This document shows positions 31,840 through 40,719 of a stretch of DNA of 64,000 nt, piece by piece. Source of the stretch: JAXMAR01 sp046350295 (lineage in GTDB: Bacteria; Planctomycetota; Planctomycetia; Gemmatales; Gemmataceae). Location of the stretch: contig JAXMAR010000008.1 in NCBI GenBank assembly GCA_046350295.1, positions 124,001 to 188,000 of the forward strand, in the 5' to 3' direction. Position numbers and translations under genes: made by a program. Position 1 is the stretch's first letter. Each line of letters opens with the position of its first letter. Under the pieces are notes generated by a model that ran no database searches, was not told the origin of the DNA, and worked only from the letters and a program-made list of their open reading frames with translations.

Positions 31840-32979
31840 ATGCCGGGTATCGCCGAGGCCCTGTTGCGGAACGTGCGCGTTGCAGTCGCTCCCCGCGAAG
31901 AGGAGGGCGATGCCGCCCTGCTCGCTCGCTTTCTCGGCGTCGCCGACGAGGCGGCCTTCGAGGCGCTGGTCCGCCGCCATGGCCCGCTGGTGCGCGGTGT
32001 CTGCCTCCGCCTGTTGGGAGACACCGGCGACGCCGACGACGCCTTCCAGGCGACCTTCCTCGTGCTGATCAAGCGCGGCGGCGCCATTCGCAAGCGCGAC
32101 TCTCTCGCCGCCTGGCTGCACGGCGTGGCGCGGCGCATCGCCCTTCGCGCTCGGGCGCGTCGCAGCCGCCTTTGCTCTCTCGGCGAGGTTTCGGCTTCCG
32201 CGGTCTCGGCCTCCAGCGCCGCCGGCGACGACATCACGCTCGGCGAACTGAAGGAACGCCTCGACGAGGAGATCGCCGAACTCCCGGAAAAACTGCGGGC
32301 GCCCCTCATCCTCTGCTGCCTCCAGGGCATGACGCGCGACGAGGCCGCCGCGCGGCTCGGCTGGTCGATCGGCATGGTCAAGGGCCGGCTCGAACGCGCC
32401 CGCGAACGCCTCCGACGCCGCCTGGCGCGGCGCGTCGAACTAGGCGCCGGACTCTTCCCACTGGTCCTTTCCTGCGCCCGACGCCGTCTGCGCCTCCTTG
32501 ACCGCGGCGACCGTCCATGCCGCCAGCACGGCCCTGGCCGGCAAACCGCTCCCTTGCGCCGCCGCCCTGCTCGCGGCTGGCTTCCTCCGCGGCCTGTTCC
32601 TGGCAAAGCTCCGGGCGCTCGTTCTTGCCCTCGGGCTTCTGGTCGGGCTGGCCGGCATTCTCGCCTGCGTCTGCGGCCAAGGGGGTTCCGCCCAAGCCGA
32701 CCGGCCCGCGCTCAACCCGCGCTTGTGCGCCGCAACTCTCCCTGCGGCGCCCGCGCCATCCGCGCCATCCGCGCACCGGCATCCGCTTCCGCCTCGCCTG
32801 ACCCGGCGCCGCGCGCCGCCGCGGAGGCGCCGAACGAGCCCAAGCCGTCCCCGCCTTCGCGCATGTCTGTGCGCGTGACGCAACACAGCGTCACGACCGG
32901 AGGCCGAACCGTGACGACCTCCACGTTGGAAATCAACGGCGTCAAGCGCACCGAAACGATGGTGCGCGGCGCAAAGTGA
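31840..32979 (+). CDS. ECF sigma factor with probable frameshifts in its C-terminal tail
   Basis: Residues 1-205 are an intact planctomycete-type ECF factor: region 2 with RRHGPLVRGVCLRLLGD and DDAFQATFLVLIKRGG, region 4 with LPEKLRAPLILCCLQGMTRDEAAARLGWSIGMVKGRLERAR. After about 32470 the same frame gives a low-complexity Arg/Pro tail, whereas the +1 frame from about 32472 gives the usual continuation (APDAVCASLTAATVHAAST, then a membrane segment LVLALGLLVGLAGILA). The first frame resumes sense near 32790 and ends in TQHSVTTGGRTVTTSTLEI. Two compensating frameshifts are the simplest reading. Read straight, the protein would be 379 residues without its membrane anchor. The stop nearly touches the next gene. 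Confidence 0.75.
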   Translation: MPGIAEALLRNVRVAVAPREEEGDAALLARFLGVADEAAFEALVRRHGPLVRGVCLRLLGDTGDADDAFQATFLVLIKRGGAIRKRDSLAAWLHGVARRIALRARARRSRLCSLGEVSASAVSASSAAGDDITLGELKERLDEEIAELPEKLRAPLILCCLQGMTRDEAAARLGWSIGMVKGRLERARERLRRRLARRVELGAGLFPLVLSCARRRLRLLDRGDRPCRQHGPGRQTAPLRRRPARGWLPPRPVPGKAPGARSCPRASGRAGRHSRLRLRPRGFRPSRPARAQPALVRRNSPCGARAIRAIRAPASASASPDPAPRAAAEAPNEPKPSPPSRMSVRVTQHSVTTGGRTVTTSTLEINGVKRTETMVRGAK

Positions 32980-32987
32980 GGAGATCG

Positions 32988-33695
32988 ATGATGAAGCCCG
33001 CTCTGTGCCTCTCGTTCCTTGTGATGTTCGACGCCCAGGCGGTCGGCGCGGGGGAGGCGCGTCCGACGCTGACGGAGCTCTGGGCCAACCTAGCGTCGAC
33101 GGACGACGCATGCGTCGCCCGCGCCGTCCTACAACTCGGCGCCGCCAGGGACGAAGCGATAGGCATGCTCAACGAGCGCCTGCGCCCGGTCAAAGCCGAG
33201 CCGGCGCGCGTGGCCCGGCTCATCGCCGATCTGGGCAGCGAGAAATTCGCAGTGCGCGAGTCGGCGAGCGCGGAGCTGGAGTATTACGGCAAGTATGTCA
33301 AGAGCGACCTGCAGAAAGCGCTGGCCGACAAGGCGGGCGCCGAACCAGCGAAACGGCTCAAGGCGCTTCTCAACAAGATCCCCGATCCGGACGCCAAGCC
33401 GAAGGCGCCACCGACGCTGCCCGATCCGCGCAAGGGCATCCGCCTGATGACGTTCAACGGCAAGGTGCTCATCAACGGCATTCCCCTCGAAAGCTACATG
33501 ACTCCTCCCGCCCTCGTCGTGACGTCGAGCCCCTCCTCCTGGGCCCGCGCCGCTCGCGCCATCGCCGTCCTCGAGCACATCGGCACGCCGCAGGCGCGCG
33601 ACCTGCTCGGGCGCATGGCCACCGGGGAAACCGACGCCCTGCCGACGATCGAAGCCCGCGCGGCGCTCGAACGGTTGAAGAAGCGTGGAGGCTGA
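32988..33695 (+). CDS. Exported HEAT-like repeat protein
   Basis: 235 residues; the start is ATG 32988 or 32991 behind GAGGAG, 8-11 nt after the sigma-factor stop, so co-transcription is likely. Signal peptide: MKPALCLSFLVMFDAQAVGAG. Helical repeats follow the planctomycete pattern (LIADLGSEKFAVRESASAEL, then RLKALLNKIPDPDAK), with another at the C-terminus (AIAVLEHIGTPQARDLLGRMATGE). A protein-interaction role outside the cytoplasm is likely. Its position beside the sigma factor suggests a shared signalling function (inferred). Confidence 0.75.
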   Translation: MMKPALCLSFLVMFDAQAVGAGEARPTLTELWANLASTDDACVARAVLQLGAARDEAIGMLNERLRPVKAEPARVARLIADLGSEKFAVRESASAELEYYGKYVKSDLQKALADKAGAEPAKRLKALLNKIPDPDAKPKAPPTLPDPRKGIRLMTFNGKVLINGIPLESYMTPPALVVTSSPSSWARAARAIAVLEHIGTPQARDLLGRMATGETDALPTIEARAALERLKKRGG

Positions 33696-33708
33696 TTGCC
33701 GGCGCCCA

Positions 33709-34737
33709 CTAGCAAGCCGCTCCGGACCATGCGTTCGGATGGCGATAAAGCCGGCGCGCGATCTCGTCGACGCCGCGCCGCTCCGTGTGCGGGCGCTCAC
33801 GGTGCCAATGGCGATCCACGGGGTGCAACTCTTGTTCGCGCGGCCAGGGGTGAAACGGCTGCTCCCCCAGCGCCCGGATCAGCTTCTCCGAGCACATCGT
33901 CACGTTCCCCGCGCGCGGCGGCATCGGCCCCGCTTCGAGGCGCGGGCAGCCCTTGAGCAGGTCCGGCCCATAATCGCCGACGCGATTGACGACCTGCGCG
34001 ATCTGGTAAAGCGTGTTGGGCCGCGGTCCGCCGCAGTGAAAGACGCCGGCGTGATCCTCGGCCAGGAATCGCTCGAAGACGTGGTTCAGGTCATCGCAGT
34101 ACGTGCAGGAGCGCACCTCGTCGAAGTAGAGCGTCGCGGGCCGGCCGGCCCGGAAGCGCGACTGGATCCAGTCGATGGCGCCCGCGTGCCGGTTGAAGCT
34201 CGGCCCCATCGGCAGGGAGATGCGCAGGATGGCCGCGGCCGGCAGCCGGTCGCGCAGCAGGGTCTCCGCCTGCACCATGGTCTTGCCATAGACCGTGACC
34301 GGGTCGGTCGGCGCCGTCTCGACGTAGTGGCCTTCGCCGGCGCCTGAGAAGACCAGGTCGCTGGAAAGGTGGACGAGGCGGCAGGCGTGGCGCAGCACGT
34401 TGTCGACCATGACCAGGGCGCTCGCGACGTTTACGGTGTGGGCCATCGCCGGGTCCAGTTCGCACGATTTGAGAGCGCAGTTGCCCACCGTGTTGAGGAC
34501 GGAGCGGAAGCCGAACTGGTCGAAGAGGCGGCGCATGCCCGCCGCGTCCTCGGCGTCCTGGGCGATGATGCCCGGGCCGTGGAGGCGCCACGTTTGCCGG
34601 GGGCGGACGCCGATCACCTGGCCGGGATAGCGGGCGTGCAGATGGCGGAAGGCGTTGAAGCCGGCGACGCCCGCGACGCCGGTGACGAGCAGGGGCAAGC
34701 GCGAGGCGGGCAGGAAGGGAGCGACGGCAGGCGGCAT
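33709..34737 (-). CDS. Sugar nucleotide-binding SDR protein (RmlD-like)
   Basis: 342 residues. The Rossmann start LPLLVTGVAGVAGFNAFRHL replaces the usual TGxxGxxG with TGVAGVAG. RSVLNTVGNCALKSCELDPAMAHTVNV matches the RmlD-type 'VINxAAxTxVDxxExxxxxAxxVN' segment, and SSDLVFSGAG plus YGKTMVQAE give the S/YxxxK catalytic set. The C-terminus contains EVRSCTYCDDL and VFHCGGP as in dTDP-4-dehydrorhamnose reductase. It may reduce or epimerise a nucleotide sugar. It stands alone, convergent with the HEAT-like gene. Confidence 0.78.
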   Translation of the reverse strand: MPPAVAPFLPASRLPLLVTGVAGVAGFNAFRHLHARYPGQVIGVRPRQTWRLHGPGIIAQDAEDAAGMRRLFDQFGFRSVLNTVGNCALKSCELDPAMAHTVNVASALVMVDNVLRHACRLVHLSSDLVFSGAGEGHYVETAPTDPVTVYGKTMVQAETLLRDRLPAAAILRISLPMGPSFNRHAGAIDWIQSRFRAGRPATLYFDEVRSCTYCDDLNHVFERFLAEDHAGVFHCGGPRPNTLYQIAQVVNRVGDYGPDLLKGCPRLEAGPMPPRAGNVTMCSEKLIRALGEQPFHPWPREQELHPVDRHWHRERPHTERRGVDEIARRLYRHPNAWSGAAC

Positions 34738-34853
34738 CGCATCAGTATACCGAGGGGCTTTGCAACGAAACGGGGACTGTCCCTCTCCCGCCTCGCAAAA
34801 ACCTTGGTCCTTCTTGCAACATCTCTAGGGCAAGCACACTTCTTTGGGCTCCG

Positions 34854-37800
34854 CTAGCCCACCGCCACCGTCTCCGCCGTCCATTCCGGCACGTCTTCGC
34901 GGCTATGCAGCGAGAGCGCATCGAGCGCCAGGCGCTGCCGGTATGCCTCCTGCGCGATCGGGCCAAACTGCTCGATGTCGGCGGCGGCGATGTTTTGCGT
35001 CTCGCGGTAGAAGACGATTTCGTCGCGGCGCTGGGTCTGCCCGCGCACAGCGGCGGGCAGGTTCTGCCGCACCAAAGAGTCGAGCTTCTGGCCGGCGCTG
35101 TCGGGCGGGATCAGGATGAGACCGATCTCGGTCTTTCCCGGGGCCTGAAGCGCGGGAGCGGCACGCTCGTACGCGTTCAGGAGCGCCTCCACGCAGGCGG
35201 GCGCATCCGCGTCGCCGGCCTGCTGCAAGAGCATCTCGGCCACGCTTTGCCCCGCGAGACGCGCCGCGAGAAAGTTCTCCGCCCGGCCCACCATCGCCGG
35301 CGCCAGCGCGTGCAGCGCCCGGCCATGGCCCATGCAAACCGACAGAAGCGCCCGGTGCTCCTTGCGTATCAACTCCTGCACCTCCTGATCGAGCGTCAAC
35401 AGATCGTCAGACGACACCTGTCCCAGGCAATCCTTCACCGCGTCGTCCAGGCGCGTGGCCCCGCCCGGCAGCAGCATCTTCTCGGCGCCGGTCAGTGTGC
35501 CGGAGCCGTTGTCCGCGGCCTGGTAGAAGAGTCCGCTCAACTCGCCCAACCGCTGGCGGCAGAAGCCCACCTCTCGGATCTGGTCGCTGAGGCGGCCGCG
35601 CAAGCTGACGTAGAGCCGGTTCACGTGCGAGAGGATCAGGCTCTGGTACCGGCACTTGGGATACGACTTGAGCAGCTCCAGGACCTCCCCTGCCACGCCC
35701 AGCTTGCTCGTGCTCTTGCGGCCCAGGCGCCAAAGAGACGACGAGGGGGAGCGGGTGGTGTCCGCGGCCGGATTGTCGAGCAAAGCATGGATGCGCAGGA
35801 AGAGCCGGACCGCTCGCTCTTGCAGCTCCTTGCAAAGTTGCTCCTGGGCCTGAAGGGCGCGTTCGACGATGGCCGAAAGCACGCGCAGCGCTTCCTCGGC
35901 CCCCGCCAGGCGGTAGGCCGGCTCCTCGATCAACCGGACGATCAGGGTCGCGATTCTCTGATCGCATTCGTCCGCCAGCTTACCGGAAACTTCCTCCAGC
36001 GCATTCTCGATGACGCCGGGCTCGAAGGCGGCGCCTTGGGTCCGGCATTCCTCGGGCATGCCGATGACCCGCTCGAGCGCGTCCATCCCTTGCAGCACCG
36101 GTCCAATGTTCAGATCGCCGGCCGACGTCCCCACACTTTTCAACAGGGACTCGATGCCGCCGAGGGCGCCGCGCATCATCTTCTCGGCCGGTTGCTTGAG
36201 GTGCTCGTCGCACGCTTCCTGATGGCGTGCGATCAGCCCTTCGGGCCGCATGCCCAGGCCGTCCCATTGCTGCTCGACGCTGGCGGCGAGTCCGTCGGGC
36301 AGGTGCGTCGTCCGTTTCTCCATCCAGCGCTCGACGAGACGGCGACATAGGGCGCGGGCGGCGCGGTCGAGCAGGCGCCGGCGCGGCCAGGAGATGCGGG
36401 ACAGCCCAATGGAATGGAAGCGCGCCGCGCCGAGCGGCTGAGCGGGATCGAGGACGCTGAGACGTTCGGCGTCGACGGCCTTGCCAAGGGAGCCGGCGAC
36501 CTCGCGATAGAGGAACTGGGCGCCGAGCGTCAAAACGTTCTGCATCGCGTCCGCCTGCCCGCGCTCGGGCAGCGGCAGCAGGTGACAGCGGCGGAACGGA
36601 GGCCCGGCTTCCTGGAACACGGGCGCCGGCCTGCCCGGCTCCGGGCCTTCGAACCGCGCCGTGAATACCCCCTGCCCCGAGGCGTAGTGCGTCAACTCCT
36701 TGAACGCGGCGTAGGTGTTTGCCAGCTCCACCGAGCGAATGCTCTTCTCGCCCGCCGGCGGGATGAGGAACAGGCCGACGATCTCCGCCTGCGGCACCCC
36801 GCGCTTGCGCAGCAGCCGGCGGGCCAGGTAGGCGACGTCCACAAACATGCCCGAGCCCGTGTTGCCCGCGAGGCAGGCGACGATGTAGACGCGCGGCACG
36901 GCGTTGCGCAGTCCGAGCGGCGAGCGCTCGATGTGGGCCTGGATCGTCTCCGGATCCGAGCAGGCGGCAATGTCGGCTTCCAGCCGGCGCTGGATCGCTT
37001 TGAAGGAATCGACGAAGGCCAGCCGCCCGAGCGGACGGGCGCCCGCGCCATTCTGGTTGCGCGGAATGCGATAGAGGACCTTGGCGTTGAGCCAGACGTC
37101 CAGCGCCGGTTTGCCCTCGCGCGGCTTGAGATAGGTGGAAGGACGCTGGAGCCGGGTCAGGAGTGTCTCGGCACGCAGCGACTCGGCCGGCTCTCCCTGC
37201 CCGGCCCTCTGGACGGCGTCGGCGTCCGAATCGATGGCGAGAAGACGCACCAGCGGCAGTTGATCAGGCAGGGCCACTTCCTCGCTGAGCACGCGCCGCA
37301 GCCGGCGCACCAGTTCCATGCCGAGCGTCCCCAGGCCGATGACGACGGCCGGCTGCAACAGCGCCGCCCCCACGTCCTTGTCGGTAAGGGCAGGGACCGA
37401 TGGCGCCGTGATGCCGCTCAAGGGATGGGAAGAAGGCGTCTCCCGCGCCGCAGCAGGCAATGCATCCGGCCGCGCCGGCGCCGGCTGCTCGGTTTTCACC
37501 TCGGCGACGGCGGGGGCCTCGCCGAGCAGCTTGGAGCGCCGTGTCGCTTGCGTCTGGGCGACGTCGTCATCCGGCGGCGCCTCATGCGCGTCGGGGGCGG
37601 GCTTGCGCGGATGCAGGCCGGGGGCGGACTGCGGCTTGGGGAAGCCGAAGGCGGAGGCCGGTTTCTGCATGGCCCGCAGGGAACGCACGAACTCCAGACA
37701 GGTTGGAAAGCGCTCGTCCGGGTTCTTGGAAAGCGCCCGTGCCACCGTGGGCCGGTCGCTCGCAGGCAACGAGCTGAGGTCGGGATCCGCTTGCAGGTGT

Positions 37801-38498
37801 TGCAGCACGAGTTGCCGCAGGCTGCTGCCCGTGAACGGGCGCTGCCCGGTGAGCAGTTCCTGATACACGATGGCGAGGCTGTATTGATCGCTGAAGCGGC
37901 TGAGCCAGCCGTCGAACGTCTCGGGCGCGGCGTAAACCGGCGTGACGCCGCCGGTTATCGTGGCCGCGCCGCGCTCGCCGAGGTCCTTGACCAGGCCGAA
38001 ATCGGCGACCTTGACGTGCTTGTAGACGAGGAAGAGGTTCTGCGGCTTGATGTCCAGGTGCTGAAGCTGATGCTCCTCGAACATGGTGTCGAGGGCCTCG
38101 GCGGTCTCGGACATGAAGCCGAGCAACTCCTCGCGCGGAATGCCCGGCAAACCCTGCGAGCGGCATTCGCGGAAGCGGTCCCAGAGGGTGCGATCGGCCA
38201 GCTCGGTCGTGATGATGAGCTGGTTGTCGATGATGTCGTAACGTTCGAGGGAGAGGATGTAGGAGTGACGGACGGTCTTGACGCGGCTGAGCGCCTTCAG
38301 TTCTTGCTCGGCGCGGCTGCTCTCGTCCTCCCCCATGGCGCTGCTCGTGCCGAGCTCGCCATAGACGAACTTCATCGCCTTCAGCAGTCCGCCGGGGGCC
38401 TCGGCCTTCCAGACCTCGCCGAAGCCGCCGCCGCCGAGCCGCTCGATCAATCTATACCCGGGGATCGGTTCCGATCCGGGCTCGATCCTGACCGGCAT
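34854..38498 (-). CDS. Ser/Thr protein kinase fused to a tubulin-like (Tubulin_2) domain
   Basis: 1214 residues from the ATG at 38498 (GGAAGGA upstream). Residues 10-285 are a Hanks-type kinase: glycine loop ERLGGGGFGEVW (19-30), catalytic lysine K43 (AMKFV), HLDIKPQN (147-154; HRD arginine replaced by Leu), DFG (166-168) and APE (191-193). A Pro/Ala-rich linker of about 90 residues follows. From about 384 a nucleotide-binding tubulin/FtsZ-like domain begins (VVIGLGTLGMELVRRLRR), with the tubulin G-box as AGNTGSG (544-550, followed by MFVDVAYLARRLLRKRG). The remaining 600 residues are mostly helical with no known domain. There is no membrane segment. A GTP-binding filament-forming function under kinase control is plausible but inferred. 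Confidence 0.85.
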   Translation of the reverse strand: MPVRIEPGSEPIPGYRLIERLGGGGFGEVWKAEAPGGLLKAMKFVYGELGTSSAMGEDESSRAEQELKALSRVKTVRHSYILSLERYDIIDNQLIITTELADRTLWDRFRECRSQGLPGIPREELLGFMSETAEALDTMFEEHQLQHLDIKPQNLFLVYKHVKVADFGLVKDLGERGAATITGGVTPVYAAPETFDGWLSRFSDQYSLAIVYQELLTGQRPFTGSSLRQLVLQHLQADPDLSSLPASDRPTVARALSKNPDERFPTCLEFVRSLRAMQKPASAFGFPKPQSAPGLHPRKPAPDAHEAPPDDDVAQTQATRRSKLLGEAPAVAEVKTEQPAPARPDALPAAARETPSSHPLSGITAPSVPALTDKDVGAALLQPAVVIGLGTLGMELVRRLRRVLSEEVALPDQLPLVRLLAIDSDADAVQRAGQGEPAESLRAETLLTRLQRPSTYLKPREGKPALDVWLNAKVLYRIPRNQNGAGARPLGRLAFVDSFKAIQRRLEADIAACSDPETIQAHIERSPLGLRNAVPRVYIVACLAGNTGSGMFVDVAYLARRLLRKRGVPQAEIVGLFLIPPAGEKSIRSVELANTYAAFKELTHYASGQGVFTARFEGPEPGRPAPVFQEAGPPFRRCHLLPLPERGQADAMQNVLTLGAQFLYREVAGSLGKAVDAERLSVLDPAQPLGAARFHSIGLSRISWPRRRLLDRAARALCRRLVERWMEKRTTHLPDGLAASVEQQWDGLGMRPEGLIARHQEACDEHLKQPAEKMMRGALGGIESLLKSVGTSAGDLNIGPVLQGMDALERVIGMPEECRTQGAAFEPGVIENALEEVSGKLADECDQRIATLIVRLIEEPAYRLAGAEEALRVLSAIVERALQAQEQLCKELQERAVRLFLRIHALLDNPAADTTRSPSSSLWRLGRKSTSKLGVAGEVLELLKSYPKCRYQSLILSHVNRLYVSLRGRLSDQIREVGFCRQRLGELSGLFYQAADNGSGTLTGAEKMLLPGGATRLDDAVKDCLGQVSSDDLLTLDQEVQELIRKEHRALLSVCMGHGRALHALAPAMVGRAENFLAARLAGQSVAEMLLQQAGDADAPACVEALLNAYERAAPALQAPGKTEIGLILIPPDSAGQKLDSLVRQNLPAAVRGQTQRRDEIVFYRETQNIAAADIEQFGPIAQEAYRQRLALDALSLHSREDVPEWTAETVAVG

Positions 38499-38672
38499 TT
38501 TCCTTCCCCATCCGCCGAGGGGCTCTCTTCAAGATGAATACTTGAACACCACCACCGACTTATCACAATACTACCCTAGCTTTTTTTTCGGGCGGTCCGC
38601 AAGTTCGGGCAGGGAGAAATCAGGGGCCCGCCTGCCTCGGGCGCCCATCCGATTCGCAGAAAGCGCGGGATT

Positions 38673-39110
38673 ATGAAGACCTACGCTCTGTCCCTCAAGC
38701 AACCCTGGGCCACCCTCCTGGTGCACGGCCTCAAGACCATCGAGGTGCGACGCTGGCCGACCCCACGCCGCGGCCGCATCCTCATCCACGCCGCCCGCAT
38801 CCCCGACGAGCGGAAGCAAGGATGGGACGCGCTGCCTGCCGAGCTGTGCGAGCAGGCCAAGCTGGTCGGTGGGTTCATCGGCGCCGCTACCCTCGTCGAT
38901 TGCCGGGTTTACAAGAACGCGGATGATTTCAACCGCGATGGCGCCTGCCACCTGAACGCCCCGGACTGGTGGCAGGGACCCGTCCTCTATGGCTTCACCT
39001 TCACCGCCGCTGAATTGTTGCCGTTTCGCAAATATTCCGGTTGGATGCGCTTCTTTCCCGTGCTCGATGCCGTTCCCGAGCGGGCCTCGGCCCAAAGGAG
39101 AGACCTTTGA
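38673..39110 (+). CDS. ASCH domain protein
   Basis: 145 residues. The ASCH fold is seen in YALSLKQPWATLLVHGLKTIEVRRWPT, followed by GRILIHAARIPD and GGFIGAATLVDC and the late PDWWQGPVLYGFTF. ASCH domains bind RNA or modified nucleosides and occur in small RNA-processing or nucleotide hydrolase proteins. The stop overlaps the TTG start of the PPC gene by 4 nt, so they are coupled. The ATG at 38673 has only a weak GCGGGA upstream. Confidence 0.8.
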   Translation: MKTYALSLKQPWATLLVHGLKTIEVRRWPTPRRGRILIHAARIPDERKQGWDALPAELCEQAKLVGGFIGAATLVDCRVYKNADDFNRDGACHLNAPDWWQGPVLYGFTFTAAELLPFRKYSGWMRFFPVLDAVPERASAQRRDL

Positions 39111-39865
39111 ACCGCGCGCTCGTGCTATTCTTCGCGGTTCTGGCCGGCCCCCTCCCCGCCTGGGCCCAGGACAAGAAGAAGGACAAGAAGGTCGAGCCGC
39201 ATATCGCCCTCCTCGTTCCCCTCGGCGCGCCGCCCGGGAAGACGACAAAGATAACGGTGCGCGGTTGGCGGCTTGACCAGGCCATGGAGGTTCGCGCATC
39301 AGACGGCGCAACCGCCAAGATCGTCAGCAAGGGAGGAGCGGCGGTTCCGGACAAGAACCCGGAGAAAGTGGGTGATACGCAGGTCATCGTCGAGGTGACC
39401 GTCCCCGCCAAGCTCGTCGCAGACCGGATTGACCTTACCGTCGTCACTCCGGACGGCGTGAGTAAGGGGCGCCCGCTGTTGATCGAGCAACGGCTGCCGG
39501 TCGTTCCCGAAAAGGAGCCGAATCCCGGCTTCAAAGAGTCGCAGGCGATCGAAGCGCCCGTGGTTGTCGAGGGCACGGTTAGCGCGGCGCGGGATGTCGA
39601 CGTCTTTCGACTCGTGGGCAAAAAGGGACGGAAGCTGCGTGCCGAAGCGCTGGCGGCACGCTATGGCTCGCCGCTGGACGCCCTTCTCTCGCTCTATGAC
39701 GAGCGCGGCGAACTCGTCGCCCATGCCGCGGCGGAAAAAGCCGGCGCCGATCCGCGCCTGGAGATCGAACTGCCCGGCGACGGCGTCTTTTTCCTGGTCC
39801 TCAGCGACGCCCACGACTCGGGCAGCCCCCTTCACGTCTATCGCCTGGTCGTCGAGGTGAAATAG
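39107..39865 (+). CDS. Exported PPC-domain protein
   Basis: 252 residues. The start chosen is TTG at 39107, with AAAGGAG 6 nt upstream; the signal peptide (NRALVLFFAVLAGPLPAWA) begins there. A Lys-rich segment and an IPT/TIG-like beta domain (GKTTKITVRGWRLDQAMEVRA) precede one PPC domain (EKEPNPGFKESQAIEAPVVV to GDGVFFLVLSDAHDSGSPLHVYRL). It resembles the N-terminal part of the larger protein at 7075-9402. A periplasmic or surface binding role is likely. It sits between the ASCH and mogA genes in one strand block (2 nt to mogA). Confidence 0.8.
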   Translation: MNRALVLFFAVLAGPLPAWAQDKKKDKKVEPHIALLVPLGAPPGKTTKITVRGWRLDQAMEVRASDGATAKIVSKGGAAVPDKNPEKVGDTQVIVEVTVPAKLVADRIDLTVVTPDGVSKGRPLLIEQRLPVVPEKEPNPGFKESQAIEAPVVVEGTVSAARDVDVFRLVGKKGRKLRAEALAARYGSPLDALLSLYDERGELVAHAAAEKAGADPRLEIELPGDGVFFLVLSDAHDSGSPLHVYRLVVEVK

Positions 39866-39867
39866 CC

Positions 39868-40401
39868 ATGCTTCCCATTCGCATCGGCATCGTGACGGTT
39901 TCTGACCGCGCCAGCCAGGGCGTCTACCAGGACCTCGGCGGTCCCGCGATCCGCCAGTGCCTGGAGGAAATCCTGTCCTGCCCATGGGAAGCCGTGCCCC
40001 GGCTCGTCCCGGATGAGCGGCCCGTCATCGAGGCGACCCTGAAGGATTTGTGTGATGCCCAGAAATGCTGCCTGGTGGTCACGACCGGCGGCACCGGACC
40101 GGCGCGACGCGACGTCACCCCCGAGGCGACCGAAGCGGTGTGCGACAAGCTGCTCGAGGGCTTCGGCGAGTTGATGCGCGCCGTCTCCCTGAAGGTCGTC
40201 CCCACCGCCATCCTGTCGCGACAGATCGCCGGCACGCGCGGCCAGGCGCTCATCGTGAACCTGCCGGGCAAGCCGAGCGCCATCCGCGATTGTCTGCTCG
40301 CGGTTTTTCCGGCGATTCCGTATTGCGTCGACCTGCTCGAGGGCCCGTATTTGACGACAAACGAGGACGTGGTGAAAGCGTTTCGACCCAAGGCCAAGTG
40401 A
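39868..40401 (+). CDS. mogA: Molybdopterin adenylyltransferase (MogA/MoaB)
   Basis: 177 residues of the MoCF_biosynth fold. The motif VVTTGGTGPARRDVTPEATEAV is the MogA nucleotide-binding signature; the N-terminus IRIGIVTVSDRASQGVYQDLGG and the late LIVNLPGKPSAIRDCL are equally conserved. It activates molybdopterin with ATP before molybdenum insertion. It lies 2 nt after the PPC gene, so it is probably expressed as the last gene of a three-gene strand block. A MoaD-like gene is 1.3 kb downstream. Confidence 0.9.
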   Translation: MLPIRIGIVTVSDRASQGVYQDLGGPAIRQCLEEILSCPWEAVPRLVPDERPVIEATLKDLCDAQKCCLVVTTGGTGPARRDVTPEATEAVCDKLLEGFGELMRAVSLKVVPTAILSRQIAGTRGQALIVNLPGKPSAIRDCLLAVFPAIPYCVDLLEGPYLTTNEDVVKAFRPKAK

Positions 40402-40517
40402 CCCGGTTCTCGCGCGACGAATACTCGTCTCCTTCCGCCTGTGCGAGGAAACGTACTGGTACGGCGAGGAGTGGCTGGCCGGGGCCGATTTCCGTTTTCG
40501 GGTTTTCCGGTTCGCGC

Positions 40518-40546
40518 TTGAACGAAGCGCAAGATTCGGGTAAAGT
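40518..40546 (+). promoter_or_regulatory. Candidate sigma-70-type promoter of the 40720 gene
   Basis: TTGAAC (40518-40523) and TAAAGT (40541-40546) with a 17-nt spacer. It lies in the 318-nt gap after mogA. The leader downstream is about 170 nt and contains a short ORF with a strong Shine-Dalgarno (listed separately) and small hairpins such as CCGTC-ctttcc-GACGG (40567-40583). Confidence 0.45.
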
Positions 40547-40598
40547 GGCAATGTCTACCCGACCCTCCGTCCTTTCCCGACGGCAGGAGGTTTGTCGG

Positions 40599-40634
40599 AT
40601 GACGGAGCTGCTGAGCAGCTTTCCCGCCGGCTGA
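40599..40634 (+). other. Possible 11-codon leader ORF with strong ribosome-binding site
   Basis: AGGAGG (40585-40590) lies 8 nt before an ATG (40599) that opens MTELLSSFPAG and stops at TGA 40632-40634. The ORF contains the perfect inverted repeat GCTGC-TGA-GCAGC. It sits in the leader of the 40720 gene. A regulatory leader peptide is possible, but chance cannot be excluded at this length. Confidence 0.25.
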
Positions 40635-40719
40635 CGGATCTTTAATCCAGCAACTTACCACATTCCGATCCCGGGCTTACGACAGCCCACGCCCGAAGCG
40701 CGGCGCATCGGAGGGACAC

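Noticed and set aside
34772..34784. GGGGACTGTCCC palindrome upstream of the RmlD-like gene
   Set aside because: Short and single here; such a motif can occur by chance in GC-rich DNA and nothing around it supports a function.
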